From Sulfuricurvum sp. (GTDB lineage Bacteria; Campylobacterota; Campylobacteria; Campylobacterales; Sulfurimonadaceae), in NCBI GenBank assembly GCA_014764075.1, contig JACXUE010000056.1:1-7640 (forward strand): 7,640 nucleotides of DNA, written 5' to 3'. The notes under the pieces are model-generated. The model was given only the letters and a program-made list of their open reading frames with translations, was not told the origin of the DNA and made no database searches. A program made the translations under genes and the position numbers. Shown in pieces: positions 1-7,557 of this stretch (position 1 is its first letter; every line of letters begins with the position of its first letter).

Positions 1-2
1 AA

Positions 3-689
3 ATCACGAATCCGCATCATATGATCGATCCGATGAGAGCGCTCTTCGACATGTCCGAAAAGCATCGTAACATTAGATTTCATCCCGCGTTCATGCCATT
101 TGCGGTGGATTTCGAGCCATTGTGCGGAAGTAACTTTCCCTTTGCAGATATAGTCGCGTACTTTCTCATCGAAAATCTCCGCGCCGCCTCCGGGCATCGA
201 ATCAACACCGTACTCAATCATCAAATCGATAATCTCATCGTAGCTTTTGCCGTACTCTTTGGCGAGAAAATGGACTTCCGCCGCCGTGAGGGCTTTGATA
301 TGAAGTTGCGGATGGCGTTCTTTGATTTTTTTGAACATTTCAAGATACCACTCCAATCCCGTATCGGGGTTGTGCGCGGAGACGATATGGACCTCTTTGA
401 TATCGCGTAAAACAATATCATCGGTGATCGCCAAAATCTCTTCATGGCTCATTGTATACGGGTTCGGATTTTTACGGCTTGCGCTGTAAGCGCAGAATTT
501 GCACACATCTTTGCAAATATTGGTTGGGTTGATATGGCGATTGATATTAAAATAGGTACGTTTGCCGTGCAACGCTTTGCGACGCTCATCTGCGAGTTCA
601 CCGAGAGTAAAGAGGTCTAAATCGTACAAAGCTACCGCTTCGTCGAAGTTCAACCTCTCATTGTTTTTTACTTTTTCAATCAAATTCAT
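3..689 (-). CDS. mqnE: Aminofutalosine synthase MqnE, radical SAM (N-terminal 229 residues, runs off left edge)
   Basis: MqnE joins the adenosyl group of S-adenosylmethionine to 3-[(1-carboxyvinyl)oxy]benzoate to make aminofutalosine, an early step of the cytoplasmic futalosine route to menaquinone. Reading leftwards from the ATG at 687-689, the frame stays open to the window edge. It carries the radical SAM cluster motif CKDVCKFC (C59, C63, C66) after INPTN, then SASRKNPNPYT (69-79), HIVSAHNPDTG (101-111), the glycine-rich MPGGGAEIF (165-173) and TMLFGHVE (208-215). IHRKWH (194-199) and the FDEKVR context fit MqnE better than its paralogue MqnC. Family members are usually about 350-370 residues, so roughly the last third lies outside the window. 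The start follows a perfect extended -10 box, and the N-terminus MNLIEKVKNNERL is typical; no strong Shine-Dalgarno is visible. It is divergent from glnD. Recognition is by motif and remembered family resemblance, with no search run. Confidence 0.92.
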   Translation of the reverse strand, partial: MNLIEKVKNNERLNFDEAVALYDLDLFTLGELADERRKALHGKRTYFNINRHINPTNICKDVCKFCAYSASRKNPNPYTMSHEEILAITDDIVLRDIKEVHIVSAHNPDTGLEWYLEMFKKIKERHPQLHIKALTAAEVHFLAKEYGKSYDEIIDLMIEYGVDSMPGGGAEIFDEKVRDYICKGKVTSAQWLEIHRKWHERGMKSNVTMLFGHVEERSHRIDHMMRIRD

Positions 690-707
690 ACTAAAATCTT
701 TAACTGC

Positions 708-736
708 TTATTTTGACGCGCATTATAGCAAAATAA
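708..736. repeat. 8-bp perfect inverted repeat in the mqnE/glnD divergent promoter region
   Basis: TTATTTTG (708-715) and its exact reverse complement CAAAATAA (729-736) are separated by 13 nt. The repeat is centred at 722, on the mqnE -10 box, and overlaps its predicted transcript start. Such geometry suits an operator for a dimeric regulator. However, the arms are AT-rich and could arise by chance in a gap of this composition, so the role is a guess. Confidence 0.3.
722..727 (-). promoter_or_regulatory. mqnE promoter, extended -10 box
   Basis: Read leftwards, the sequence is TGCTATAAT: a perfect TATAAT with the TG extension, ending 32 bp before the mqnE ATG. This predicts a transcript start near 715 and a leader of about 25 nt. 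The best -35 candidate (TTGTAC at 742-747) is only 14 bp away, which is too close. That is not a problem for Campylobacterota sigma-70 promoters, which depend mainly on the -10 box and AT-rich upstream DNA. Confidence 0.6.
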
Positions 737-742
737 AAACGG

Positions 743-748
743 TACAAT
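743..748 (+). promoter_or_regulatory. glnD(-glmS) promoter, -10 box
   Basis: TACAAT matches the TATAAT consensus at five of six positions and lies 20 nt before the glnD ATG. It predicts a short leader of roughly 12-15 nt. No convincing -35 is seen at the right distance; TTGACG at 713-718 is 24 bp away, which is too far. The ribosome binding site that follows (AAAAGTAG, near 757-763) is weak. This box and the mqnE box sit back to back in a 79-bp gap, so the two promoters may influence each other. Confidence 0.4.
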
Positions 749-768
749 ATCTTTAAAAAGTAGTCATC

Positions 769-3276
769 ATGAGCATAAACGAACAAATTGAAGATCTCAT
801 CGAAATAAAAGTGTCCGATTTCGAAATCTCAAAACTTTTTAAATCGTACATCACCGATTACAAGAACTCACTTCCGAAGCTTTTCGAGCGCAATCAGGGG
901 AAAGATTTCCTCGTCACCCACACCAAAACCCTCGATTCCATTATTGCCCTCATGTATAAAACAGTACTTCGCCGTCTTTTTGGAAACTACCTTCCGATGC
1001 GTAGTAACATCCCGCTTGCTTTTATCGCATTAGGAAGTTATGGAAGAGAACAACTCTGTGTCCACAGCGATATCGATCTTATGATCGTCTATGAGAAAAA
1101 CGATGGCTACAACACCGCCGCAATTATCGAAAAATTTCTCTATCTTGCATGGGATGCAGGTCTCAAACTGGGGCATCGTGTCCATGATGTGAACGATCTG
1201 CTTGGAGCATCACGCGAAGATATCACCATCAAAACGGCCATGATAGAATCACGCCTTATCATCGGCTCCCCTTTTACTTGGAGTGCTACTCAAAACAAAC
1301 TCACTGCTATTCGTCACGACAACCCCAAAGTGTTTGTAATGGCTAAAATAGATGAGGCCGACGCCAGACGTCGAAAATTTTCGTTTTCGATGCAACCCAA
1401 TATCAAAGAAGGAGTTGGAGGTCTGCGCGATTCACAACTGCTTTATTGGATCGCTAAAACACTCTACGGTGTCAACAGCCTAAAAGAGCTCAGCGGTGAA
1501 CTTTTTAGCGAAGAGCAATATCGAGAATACCGCATTGCATTAGAGCTATTGTTTCGTATTCGAAGCGCTCTTCATCTCCTCACCGGAAAACAACAAGATC
1601 AACTCGTCCTCGATTATATGCCTAGCATCGCCGAAATGCTCGGGTTTAGCGATGAGAAAAAACTCATCACAAAATTGCTTGAAGCACAATGGCGGATCAA
1701 CAATTTCACCCAAATTTATGTTAAAAAAATGGCGCGAATCTATATGCGCAAAGATGACAATAAAACCCTTTTACGACATGGAAGAATCAGAAAAGGACTT
1801 TATGCGGTTGATGGCATTTTGTACGCCTCTTTTAATCATACCCCTCCCCCGATCGATTTACTGCTTGAAATACTCGTAAGCCTTGAAGACAAAGAGTGGA
1901 AATTCGATTCGAGTGTTTTATACCATTTTACCTATACGACGATCAAATACCCGCTTCGGGCAAAAACGCATGGACTTTTACGCAAACTCTTTGAACGCGA
2001 CCATTTGTATCAGTTTTTAAAACTCTTTTACGATGCGGGGATACTTCATCACCTCATCGGAGCGTTTAAAAAGGTTCTCCACCTCCCCCAATTCGACGGT
2101 TACCATCAATACCCTGTCGATTTGCACTCGATCAAATGCATCGAAGCACTTGAAAACATCAAAGACCCTTATGTCGAAACGCTCTACAAACCCCTAAGCA
2201 CCACAGATAAAGCATTCCTCAAAGCGATTATCTTGCTTCATGATGCCGGTAAAGGTCGCAAACAAGATCACAGTGAAGTCGGGGCGAAACTGATTATTCC
2301 ATTCATCAAAAATCTAAAATTCCCATCATCTTTGGATGAACGGGCCTCATTACTCGTTCGACACCACGTTCTAATGACCCACGTCGCCTACCGTGAAAAT
2401 CTCTATCATGAAAAAACCCTTTACCAATTTATGTCCAAGATCAAAACACCCGAAAATCTGAAACTCCTCTACATACTCACCTATGCTGATGTCAACGGTG
2501 TCGGTCCAGGAACCTATACCAGCTTCGGAGCGAATTTGCTTCATGAACTCTACGAAGCATCTTTGGAGATCGCATCCCAAAATGACCGAATTACCGATGC
2601 GATCAAACGGCAAAATAAAGAAAAACGGTTAGCAAACGATCCCAAATTCAACGAACTCTCTAAAATCGAGCAGAAAAAAGTCCTCGCGATCGAATCAAAC
2701 CTCTTTTTCTTCAAACACACTCCGAGTGAGATTATCAACATCTCCACAAAGGCTTTTCAGTGCCAAAATTTCACCTATCAACTCAACATTGACGGAGGAT
2801 TGATCATCCATATTTTCCGCCGAATTCCCCTGAACCTTGGGTATCTTCTTGGTAAACTGAGCTATCTCGATGTCGCTTCAATGGATATTTTCACCCTCTT
2901 TGACGGACTCAAATATTTCAAAATCGAGTTTTTGCAACGCCCGCGCGAGGGGACAATGGAGCAAATCGAGATGATTGTCGAAGAGGCATTTGATATGAAC
3001 CGTAAACTCGATCTACCCAAACCGATCATCAAATCCGATGAAATCACCCTCGATTGTGACCACTCTATCCATCACGCTCAGCTCAATCTCAACACGACTA
3101 ACCAACGGGGGCTTTTAGCCTATTTCGTTCAGCTCTTCGATGAAGCGCAAATCAACATCGCTACTGCGAAAATCCATACCAATAAAAACATGGCACGTGA
3201 CCACTTTTTAATCGAAAAACAAAACAGAATATGCGATAATGCGCGCGAAATTATCGCTGAACTGACAGGAGAGTAA
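769..3276 (+). CDS. glnD: Bifunctional PII uridylyltransferase / uridylyl-removing enzyme GlnD
   Basis: GlnD is the cytoplasmic glutamine sensor. At low glutamine it adds UMP to the PII protein; at high glutamine it removes it, setting glutamine synthetase and nitrogen-gene activity. All four family parts are visible in 835 residues (E. coli GlnD is about 890). The nucleotidyltransferase site has G89-S-Y-G-R93 and SDIDLM, with metal ligands D101 and D103. The GlnD helical region has EGVGGLRDSQ (214-223). The HD hydrolase domain has DLHS (H453), LLHDAGKG (H491, D492), H501, H532/H533 and YADVNG (D573). Two C-terminal ACT-like regions lie at about 672-745 and 776-835. No catalytic residue appears lost. 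The ATG at 769 follows a -10 box but has a weak ribosome binding site. glmS starts 2 nt after the stop, which implies an operon. The PII and glutamine synthetase genes are not in the window. Confidence 0.95.
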   Translation: MSINEQIEDLIEIKVSDFEISKLFKSYITDYKNSLPKLFERNQGKDFLVTHTKTLDSIIALMYKTVLRRLFGNYLPMRSNIPLAFIALGSYGREQLCVHSDIDLMIVYEKNDGYNTAAIIEKFLYLAWDAGLKLGHRVHDVNDLLGASREDITIKTAMIESRLIIGSPFTWSATQNKLTAIRHDNPKVFVMAKIDEADARRRKFSFSMQPNIKEGVGGLRDSQLLYWIAKTLYGVNSLKELSGELFSEEQYREYRIALELLFRIRSALHLLTGKQQDQLVLDYMPSIAEMLGFSDEKKLITKLLEAQWRINNFTQIYVKKMARIYMRKDDNKTLLRHGRIRKGLYAVDGILYASFNHTPPPIDLLLEILVSLEDKEWKFDSSVLYHFTYTTIKYPLRAKTHGLLRKLFERDHLYQFLKLFYDAGILHHLIGAFKKVLHLPQFDGYHQYPVDLHSIKCIEALENIKDPYVETLYKPLSTTDKAFLKAIILLHDAGKGRKQDHSEVGAKLIIPFIKNLKFPSSLDERASLLVRHHVLMTHVAYRENLYHEKTLYQFMSKIKTPENLKLLYILTYADVNGVGPGTYTSFGANLLHELYEASLEIASQNDRITDAIKRQNKEKRLANDPKFNELSKIEQKKVLAIESNLFFFKHTPSEIINISTKAFQCQNFTYQLNIDGGLIIHIFRRIPLNLGYLLGKLSYLDVASMDIFTLFDGLKYFKIEFLQRPREGTMEQIEMIVEEAFDMNRKLDLPKPIIKSDEITLDCDHSIHHAQLNLNTTNQRGLLAYFVQLFDEAQINIATAKIHTNKNMARDHFLIEKQNRICDNAREIIAELTGE
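3267..3273 (+). promoter_or_regulatory. Strong Shine-Dalgarno for glmS inside the end of glnD
   Basis: AGGAGAG lies 5 nt before the glmS ATG and within the last codons of glnD, whose TAA falls between the site and the ATG. Ribosomes terminating on glnD would therefore sit on the glmS start, so translational coupling is likely. It is clearly stronger than the ribosome binding sites of the other genes here and also fixes the glmS start. Confidence 0.75.
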
Positions 3277-3278
3277 TT

Positions 3279-5093
3279 ATGTGCGGTATCGTAGGATACA
3301 TCGGCGTCAAACCCGTTAAACAAATTTTGATCGACGGGCTTCGAGAACTCGAATACCGAGGATATGACTCTGCCGGAATTGCGGTACTCCAAAACAACAC
3401 TTTTTCCCTTTTTAAAGCGGTCGGTAAATTGGTAAACTTGGAAGAGAAAGCCAAAAACTTTGAAACGGAAGGGTTCTCTATCGGGATTGGGCATACCCGA
3501 TGGGCAACGCACGGAAAACCGACCGAACTCAATGCACACCCCCATTTGGGAGAAAATTCGTATGTCGTTCACAACGGTATCATCGAAAATTATCAAGAGC
3601 TCAAAGCCTCTCTTATGGCACAAGGAGTTCAATTTCTCAGCCAAACCGATACCGAAGTAATTGTCCATCTGTTCGAACATCACCTCAAAACTGCTTCTGA
3701 TGCATTCGACGCTTTCAAAAAGACACTCGTCCAACTCGAAGGGGCATATGCCATTCTCCTCATCAATAGCAACGAAAGCGGCACAATCTTCTTTGCCAAA
3801 CACGGCTCTCCGATGATCATTGGACGCAATGAAGCGGGTGAAATCCTTTTCGGCTCCTCCGATGCCGCATTGATCGGAAAATGCCATGAAGTGATCTATC
3901 TCGAAGACGGACATTACGGCTATGGATCTGCCAAAGGGATCTCTTTGTTCGATCAAAATCATCAACCGGTTGCACTCCGTTTTTCTCCACTTGCTGAGAA
4001 TAAACTCTCGGCTCAAAAAGAGGGGTATCGTTTTTTTATGGAAAAAGAGATTTATGAACAAAGCCGTGTATTAGCTGATACATTAATGGGACGGCTTCGG
4101 GACGAGAGCGTCTATTTCGAAGAGATCGATCCGGAATTATTTCAGGGGATAAACGAAATCAAACTCTGTGCTTGCGGTACCAGCTACCACGCGGCAATGG
4201 TTGCCAGTTACCTTTTTGAACGTCACGCAAAAATTAAAACCTCTGTCGAGATCGCGAGCGAATTTCGCTATCGTGAACCGTTTCTGACTCAAGATACCCT
4301 CTTTGTCGTCATTAGCCAAAGCGGTGAAACGGCCGATACCTTAGAGAGCCTCAAAATGGCAAAAAAATTCGGCTTGAAAACCATGGTTATCTGTAATGTC
4401 GATAACTCCTCAATGGTACGTCTTGCCGATGCGTCGATCCTCACCCGCGCTGGGATCGAAAAAGGGGTTGCATCGACCAAAGCGTTTGCTACCCAAGTGT
4501 GTGTACTGTGGATGCTCAGCCTAAGCCTCGCGGGTGAGCGGCACACTTTGGAAGCATCCGAGATCCAAAACCAAATCCATCTTCTTCGTACCCTCCCCTC
4601 TACCGTTACGGTAGATAGTGCTCTGCACGAACAGCTCCGCCGACTCTCTAAACGCTACCTTCACGGTCACGGATTTTTCTTTATCGGACGGGATGTTTTC
4701 TTCCCTCTTGCGCTTGAGGGGGCACTGAAACTCAAAGAGATCAGTTATCTTCATGCCGAAGGGTATCCAAGCGGTGAGATGAAACACGGTCCGATCGCTC
4801 TCGCCGATCCTAAACTCTTTACCATCGCATTGTTACCTCAACACAAACTCTACGACAAAACAAAAAGCAATATCGAAGAGCTCAGCGCCCGCGATTCGAC
4901 CATCTGCTCTATCAGTCCACTCGATTTTGACAAAGCGGATGATCATATTCGTACCAAACCAAGTGAGCACTACATGTGTGAGTTCTTCGAGATGATGGTT
5001 GTGTTGCAGCTCCTCTCGATGGAGATTGCGATCCGATTGGGGAACGATGTCGACATGCCTCGCAACTTAGCCAAAAGCGTTACGGTCGAATAG
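3279..5093 (+). CDS. glmS: Glutamine--fructose-6-phosphate aminotransferase (isomerizing) GlmS
   Basis: GlmS converts fructose-6-phosphate and glutamine to glucosamine-6-phosphate and glutamate in the cytoplasm, the entry step to UDP-GlcNAc for peptidoglycan and lipopolysaccharide. The 604-residue length is normal. The start MCGIVGYIG exposes the nucleophile Cys2 after Met removal. The glutaminase domain (about 1-240) shows ELEYRGYDSAGIA, HTRWATHG (72-79), HNGIIEN (98-104) and TDTE (123-126). Two SIS sugar-isomerase domains follow, with CGTSYHA (299-305), SQSGETADT (346-354), STKAF (399-403), LEGALKLKE (479-487) and HAEGYPSGEMKHGP (492-505), whose H503 corresponds to the isomerase His. The C-terminus MPRNLAKSVTVE carries the conserved Lys (K599). 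No defect is seen. There is no glmS ribozyme upstream, because glnD abuts it; expression should follow the glnD promoter and translational coupling. No clear terminator follows. Confidence 0.98.
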   Translation: MCGIVGYIGVKPVKQILIDGLRELEYRGYDSAGIAVLQNNTFSLFKAVGKLVNLEEKAKNFETEGFSIGIGHTRWATHGKPTELNAHPHLGENSYVVHNGIIENYQELKASLMAQGVQFLSQTDTEVIVHLFEHHLKTASDAFDAFKKTLVQLEGAYAILLINSNESGTIFFAKHGSPMIIGRNEAGEILFGSSDAALIGKCHEVIYLEDGHYGYGSAKGISLFDQNHQPVALRFSPLAENKLSAQKEGYRFFMEKEIYEQSRVLADTLMGRLRDESVYFEEIDPELFQGINEIKLCACGTSYHAAMVASYLFERHAKIKTSVEIASEFRYREPFLTQDTLFVVISQSGETADTLESLKMAKKFGLKTMVICNVDNSSMVRLADASILTRAGIEKGVASTKAFATQVCVLWMLSLSLAGERHTLEASEIQNQIHLLRTLPSTVTVDSALHEQLRRLSKRYLHGHGFFFIGRDVFFPLALEGALKLKEISYLHAEGYPSGEMKHGPIALADPKLFTIALLPQHKLYDKTKSNIEELSARDSTICSISPLDFDKADDHIRTKPSEHYMCEFFEMMVVLQLLSMEIAIRLGNDVDMPRNLAKSVTVE

Positions 5094-5195
5094 ATCTTAG
5101 CGCTCTACTCCACTTTCATCTACATTTAAATTTTTTTTAGATACTGTAAGTACTTTATATCTCCATCATTTTATTTATCCATAAGGTAATCAAAT
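5094..5195. other. glmS to diguanylate cyclase gap: T-tract, no convincing terminator
   Basis: This 102-bp AT-rich gap contains a run of eight T (5131-5138), flanked only by a weak 5-bp pairing (ATCTA 5118-5122 with TAGAT 5138-5142). I do not call a terminator, so readthrough from glmS is possible. A TATA-like stretch (TTTATATC, 5154-5161) is a poor promoter candidate for the next gene. TAAGG (5182-5186), 9 nt before the ATG, is a usable ribosome binding site. Confidence 0.4.
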
Positions 5196-7034
5196 ATGAA
5201 TGCTAACCGGAAAATTTTATTTATCGTCACTCTGATGCTCATCGGGCTTGCCGTTGCCACCATCACCAATGTTGCCCTGAATTTCCGTGATTACGGCTAT
5301 AAAAACGCTATCGAAAAGTCGAAAATGACGGCGGAGATCGTCCGTGATGGTTTAACGGCACACATGGTCAACGGGATGATGGATAAACGGGAATTTTTTC
5401 TGGGGAATATCGCCAATATCAAAGATGTGCAGGCACTTTGGATTGTCCGTGCCGATAACGTCATCAAACAATACGGTGAGGGGATGCAAAACGAAAAGCC
5501 CCGAGATACTATCGACAACCAAGTACTTAAAGAGGGGATAAGTGTTCGAGAAATACATGAAGATGCTCAAAATGCCATCTTGCGTGTTACCATCCCCTAC
5601 ATCGCCACTGCTTATGGTAACCCGAACTGTCTTACCTGTCATAATGTACAAGAGGGGGATGTTTTAGGCGCAATCAGTATGGAATTCAACATCAACGAAG
5701 TACGCCAGACCGGAGCGATGACCATCGCCAAAATATTTGCAATCAACGTTATTTTTATCATCATTTCATTGTGGGCTACCCACCACTATTTTAAACCATA
5801 CATGAAACTCTTTGAAAATCTCCAACAGGGGATCAAACGTGCACGTACCGGAGATTTTACGTTCCGTTTCACCACAACCCTCAAAGATGCGGGGAGTGAA
5901 GTTGCCGAGCAGATGAATACCCTTTTCCAAAAAATGGAAGACACCTTCGGCGGAATTAAACACAATCTCAACACCTTTGCGACACGTTCCAGTATCTCAT
6001 GCAGCGACCCGTTGAGTACTGCCGGTATCATTATCCAAGAGCTCTCCGATGTCTATAAATTCAAAAAAACGATCGAACTCGACAGCACCAAAGATGCTAT
6101 CTATCAACGCTTTATTTACGTACTGAAAGAGAAATTCGGATTTACCCATTTTGCACTCTATGAAGTTGAAAAAAATTCCAAAGAGCGCAAGTTGATCCAC
6201 ATTACCGATCATGAAAGTTTTTGTCTCCCGATTGCCGATCAAAATGCGATGGAGTGCCGTGCTTATCGTACTGCCAGCGATGTCTATTCAACCGATTTTC
6301 CAAATCTATGCACCAACTGTGCGGAGGACAAAGAGTACTCGTGCATACCGTTCAACATTAACGACGATTTAGCGCTTATCCTCTCCTTCTCGGCAAAATC
6401 GGTCAGTGAAATAGAACAGATGAATCTTGCGCTACCGAGTATTAAAAACTATTTTGAGGCAGCAAAAGCGGTGATAGAGAGCCGTACATTGATGGATAAA
6501 CTTCGCGATTCTTCACTGCGTGACGGTGCAACCAAACTTTACAACCGCCGTTTTCTGGAAGAGTTTATTGACAAAACCTCTGAGCAGGCAACACGTTCAC
6601 ACATCTCATATGCTATTTTGATGATCGATATTGACTACTTTAAAATGGTAAATGATACTTATGGACACGACTCGGGCGATATTGTCATCAAATCCCTGGC
6701 TGAAATTTTACAACAAAGTATCCGAAAAGCCGATTTGGCAATCCGTTACGGAGGAGAAGAGTTCCTTGTTCTCCTCTACAACACGACACCTGAGGGTGCG
6801 ATACAAGTAGCTGAAAAAATACGGACTCGATTTAACGAGAAAAAATTTCAATTTGGCAACGATACGATTGAAAAAACTCTCAGTATCGGTATAGCTCATT
6901 TCCCTACGCAAGCCGATTCCATTTGGAAAGTAATCAAATTCGCCGATTTAGCGCTCTATGAAGGGAAACACGCGGGACGAAACCGTGTTATCGAGTTTGA
7001 AGATCGAATGTTTAGTGGCGGGGATCAGTTTTAA
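5196..7034 (+). CDS. Membrane diguanylate cyclase with periplasmic heme-c sensor, HAMP-like, GAF-like and GGEEF domains
   Basis: This protein probably makes cyclic di-GMP from two GTP in response to a periplasmic signal. A membrane anchor (about 6-28) is followed by an external segment (about 29-175) with a heme-c attachment motif, CLTCH (C145, C148, H149). A second membrane helix (about 177-198) leads to a HAMP-like linker (200-250) and a GAF-like domain (about 297-425) with C343, C354, C372, C375 and C383. A short helix precedes the catalytic domain: TKLYNRR (446-452), metal Asp in MIDIDYFK (476-483), NDTYGHDSGD (486-495), and GGEEF (519-523). RKAD (510-513) lies five residues before GGEEF, which is the usual inhibitory-site spacing, so product feedback is expected. 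The enzyme looks intact. The heme is predicted from the motif alone; its ligand (redox, NO, O2) is unknown. The ATG is supported by TAAGG and the anchor that follows. It is convergent with another GGDEF gene. Confidence 0.93.
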   Translation: MNANRKILFIVTLMLIGLAVATITNVALNFRDYGYKNAIEKSKMTAEIVRDGLTAHMVNGMMDKREFFLGNIANIKDVQALWIVRADNVIKQYGEGMQNEKPRDTIDNQVLKEGISVREIHEDAQNAILRVTIPYIATAYGNPNCLTCHNVQEGDVLGAISMEFNINEVRQTGAMTIAKIFAINVIFIIISLWATHHYFKPYMKLFENLQQGIKRARTGDFTFRFTTTLKDAGSEVAEQMNTLFQKMEDTFGGIKHNLNTFATRSSISCSDPLSTAGIIIQELSDVYKFKKTIELDSTKDAIYQRFIYVLKEKFGFTHFALYEVEKNSKERKLIHITDHESFCLPIADQNAMECRAYRTASDVYSTDFPNLCTNCAEDKEYSCIPFNINDDLALILSFSAKSVSEIEQMNLALPSIKNYFEAAKAVIESRTLMDKLRDSSLRDGATKLYNRRFLEEFIDKTSEQATRSHISYAILMIDIDYFKMVNDTYGHDSGDIVIKSLAEILQQSIRKADLAIRYGGEEFLVLLYNTTPEGAIQVAEKIRTRFNEKKFQFGNDTIEKTLSIGIAHFPTQADSIWKVIKFADLALYEGKHAGRNRVIEFEDRMFSGGDQF

Positions 7035-7071
7035 TAATCGTGGGTCAATACTCCCTCATTAATGATACCTC

Positions 7072-7091
7072 AAAGCATCTTATTATGCTTT
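7072..7091 (+). terminator. Weak hairpin after the diguanylate cyclase gene
   Basis: AAAGCAT (7072-7078) pairs perfectly with ATGCTTT (7085-7091) across a 6-nt loop. The stem has 7 bp but only two G-C pairs, and the T-run (7089-7092) is short. It lies 38 nt after the cyclase stop and between two converging genes, where a terminator would be expected. In the minus direction no T-tract follows, so if it works it mainly serves the plus strand. Confidence 0.38.
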
Positions 7092-7133
7092 TACGGTGAA
7101 TGAATAAACTGTGTTCAAAAAGAAACATCCATT

Positions 7134-7535
7134 TTAGATTGGCATTGATTTGGGACCAAAAACAACAACAGTATCGCCCCCTTGATGTTTCGCTTCTATT
7201 AATGCCCTCTTCGCCCATTCGATTGCTTCTAATATATCCGGAGTTTGCGTAGGAAACAGCGCTACACCGATACTCACATTCTTCAAAATTGCATAAGTAG
7301 TGACCCGAATTTTCTTTTTAAACGAAAGGCGGATTGCTTCGGCAACCTCCGCAACATAATCATCCTCATAATCGTACAAAACGACACAAAACGTATCACT
7401 ACTATTTCGTACCAATACATCGCCCACTTGGAGATGCTCTTGTATATTATGTGCCATAGCTTTAATCACTTCATCCCCGACAAACGTATCGTAGGAGTGA
7501 TTGATGATATTAAACCGATCCATATCAACCATCAA
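7134..7535 (-). CDS. Degenerate GGDEF-domain C-terminus (catalytically inactive, frame-disrupted gene)
   Basis: This is most of a GGDEF domain ending at the TAA at 7134-7136. Numbered from the TTG at 7535, it keeps VDMDRF (3-8), VGDEVIKAMA (19-28), the late strand SIGVALFPTQ (88-97) and the helix AKRALIEAKHQGG (108-120). The signature GGDEF is SSDTF (45-49), the inhibitory-site Arg is Gln (QVGD, 36-39), and YGH of the substrate loop is replaced. Cyclase activity is therefore not expected; nucleotide binding or a partner role is possible. The TTG/ATG at 7535/7532 is unlikely to be the natural start, because domain-like sequence continues upstream in frame (KKEYFF ... RRYSF) back to a TGA at 7608-7610. 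There the A7 tract shifts the frame. No good ribosome binding site precedes 7535. It lies tail to tail with the active diguanylate cyclase. Confidence 0.75.
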   Translation of the reverse strand: MMVDMDRFNIINHSYDTFVGDEVIKAMAHNIQEHLQVGDVLVRNSSDTFCVVLYDYEDDYVAEVAEAIRLSFKKKIRVTTYAILKNVSIGVALFPTQTPDILEAIEWAKRALIEAKHQGGDTVVVFGPKSMPI

Positions 7536-7557
7536 AAAACTATAACGACGAAAAGGA

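Noticed and set aside
21..410. A 129-codon open frame on the plus strand
   Set aside because: It lies codon-aligned opposite mqnE, whose translation shows unmistakable family motifs; this is an antisense shadow.
562..756. A 64-codon plus-strand frame crossing the mqnE start and the promoter gap
   Set aside because: It is opposite conserved mqnE sequence, is low in complexity, and ends in the promoter region; no ribosome binding site is convincing.
3129..4061. A 310-codon open frame on the minus strand across the end of glnD and start of glmS
   Set aside because: Its codon boundaries coincide with those of glmS, so it is open only because glmS rarely uses TTA, CTA and TCA there. It has no recognisable domain and overlaps two certain genes.
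5118..5142. Possible terminator after glmS (ATCTA/TAGAT with eight T)
   Set aside because: The stem is 5 bp with one G-C pair and the T-run lies in the loop rather than after the stem, so it is not an intrinsic terminator.
5168..5225. Twelve-base direct repeat ATTTTATTTATC at 5168-5179 and 5214-5225, flanking the start of the diguanylate cyclase gene
   Set aside because: It is AT-only except for one base, occurs in only two copies, and the second copy encodes part of the membrane anchor; chance is the simplest explanation.
7057..7066. Ten-base palindrome TCATTAATGA in the convergent gap
   Set aside because: It is short and AT-rich, has no loop, and lies in no promoter; no role can be supported.
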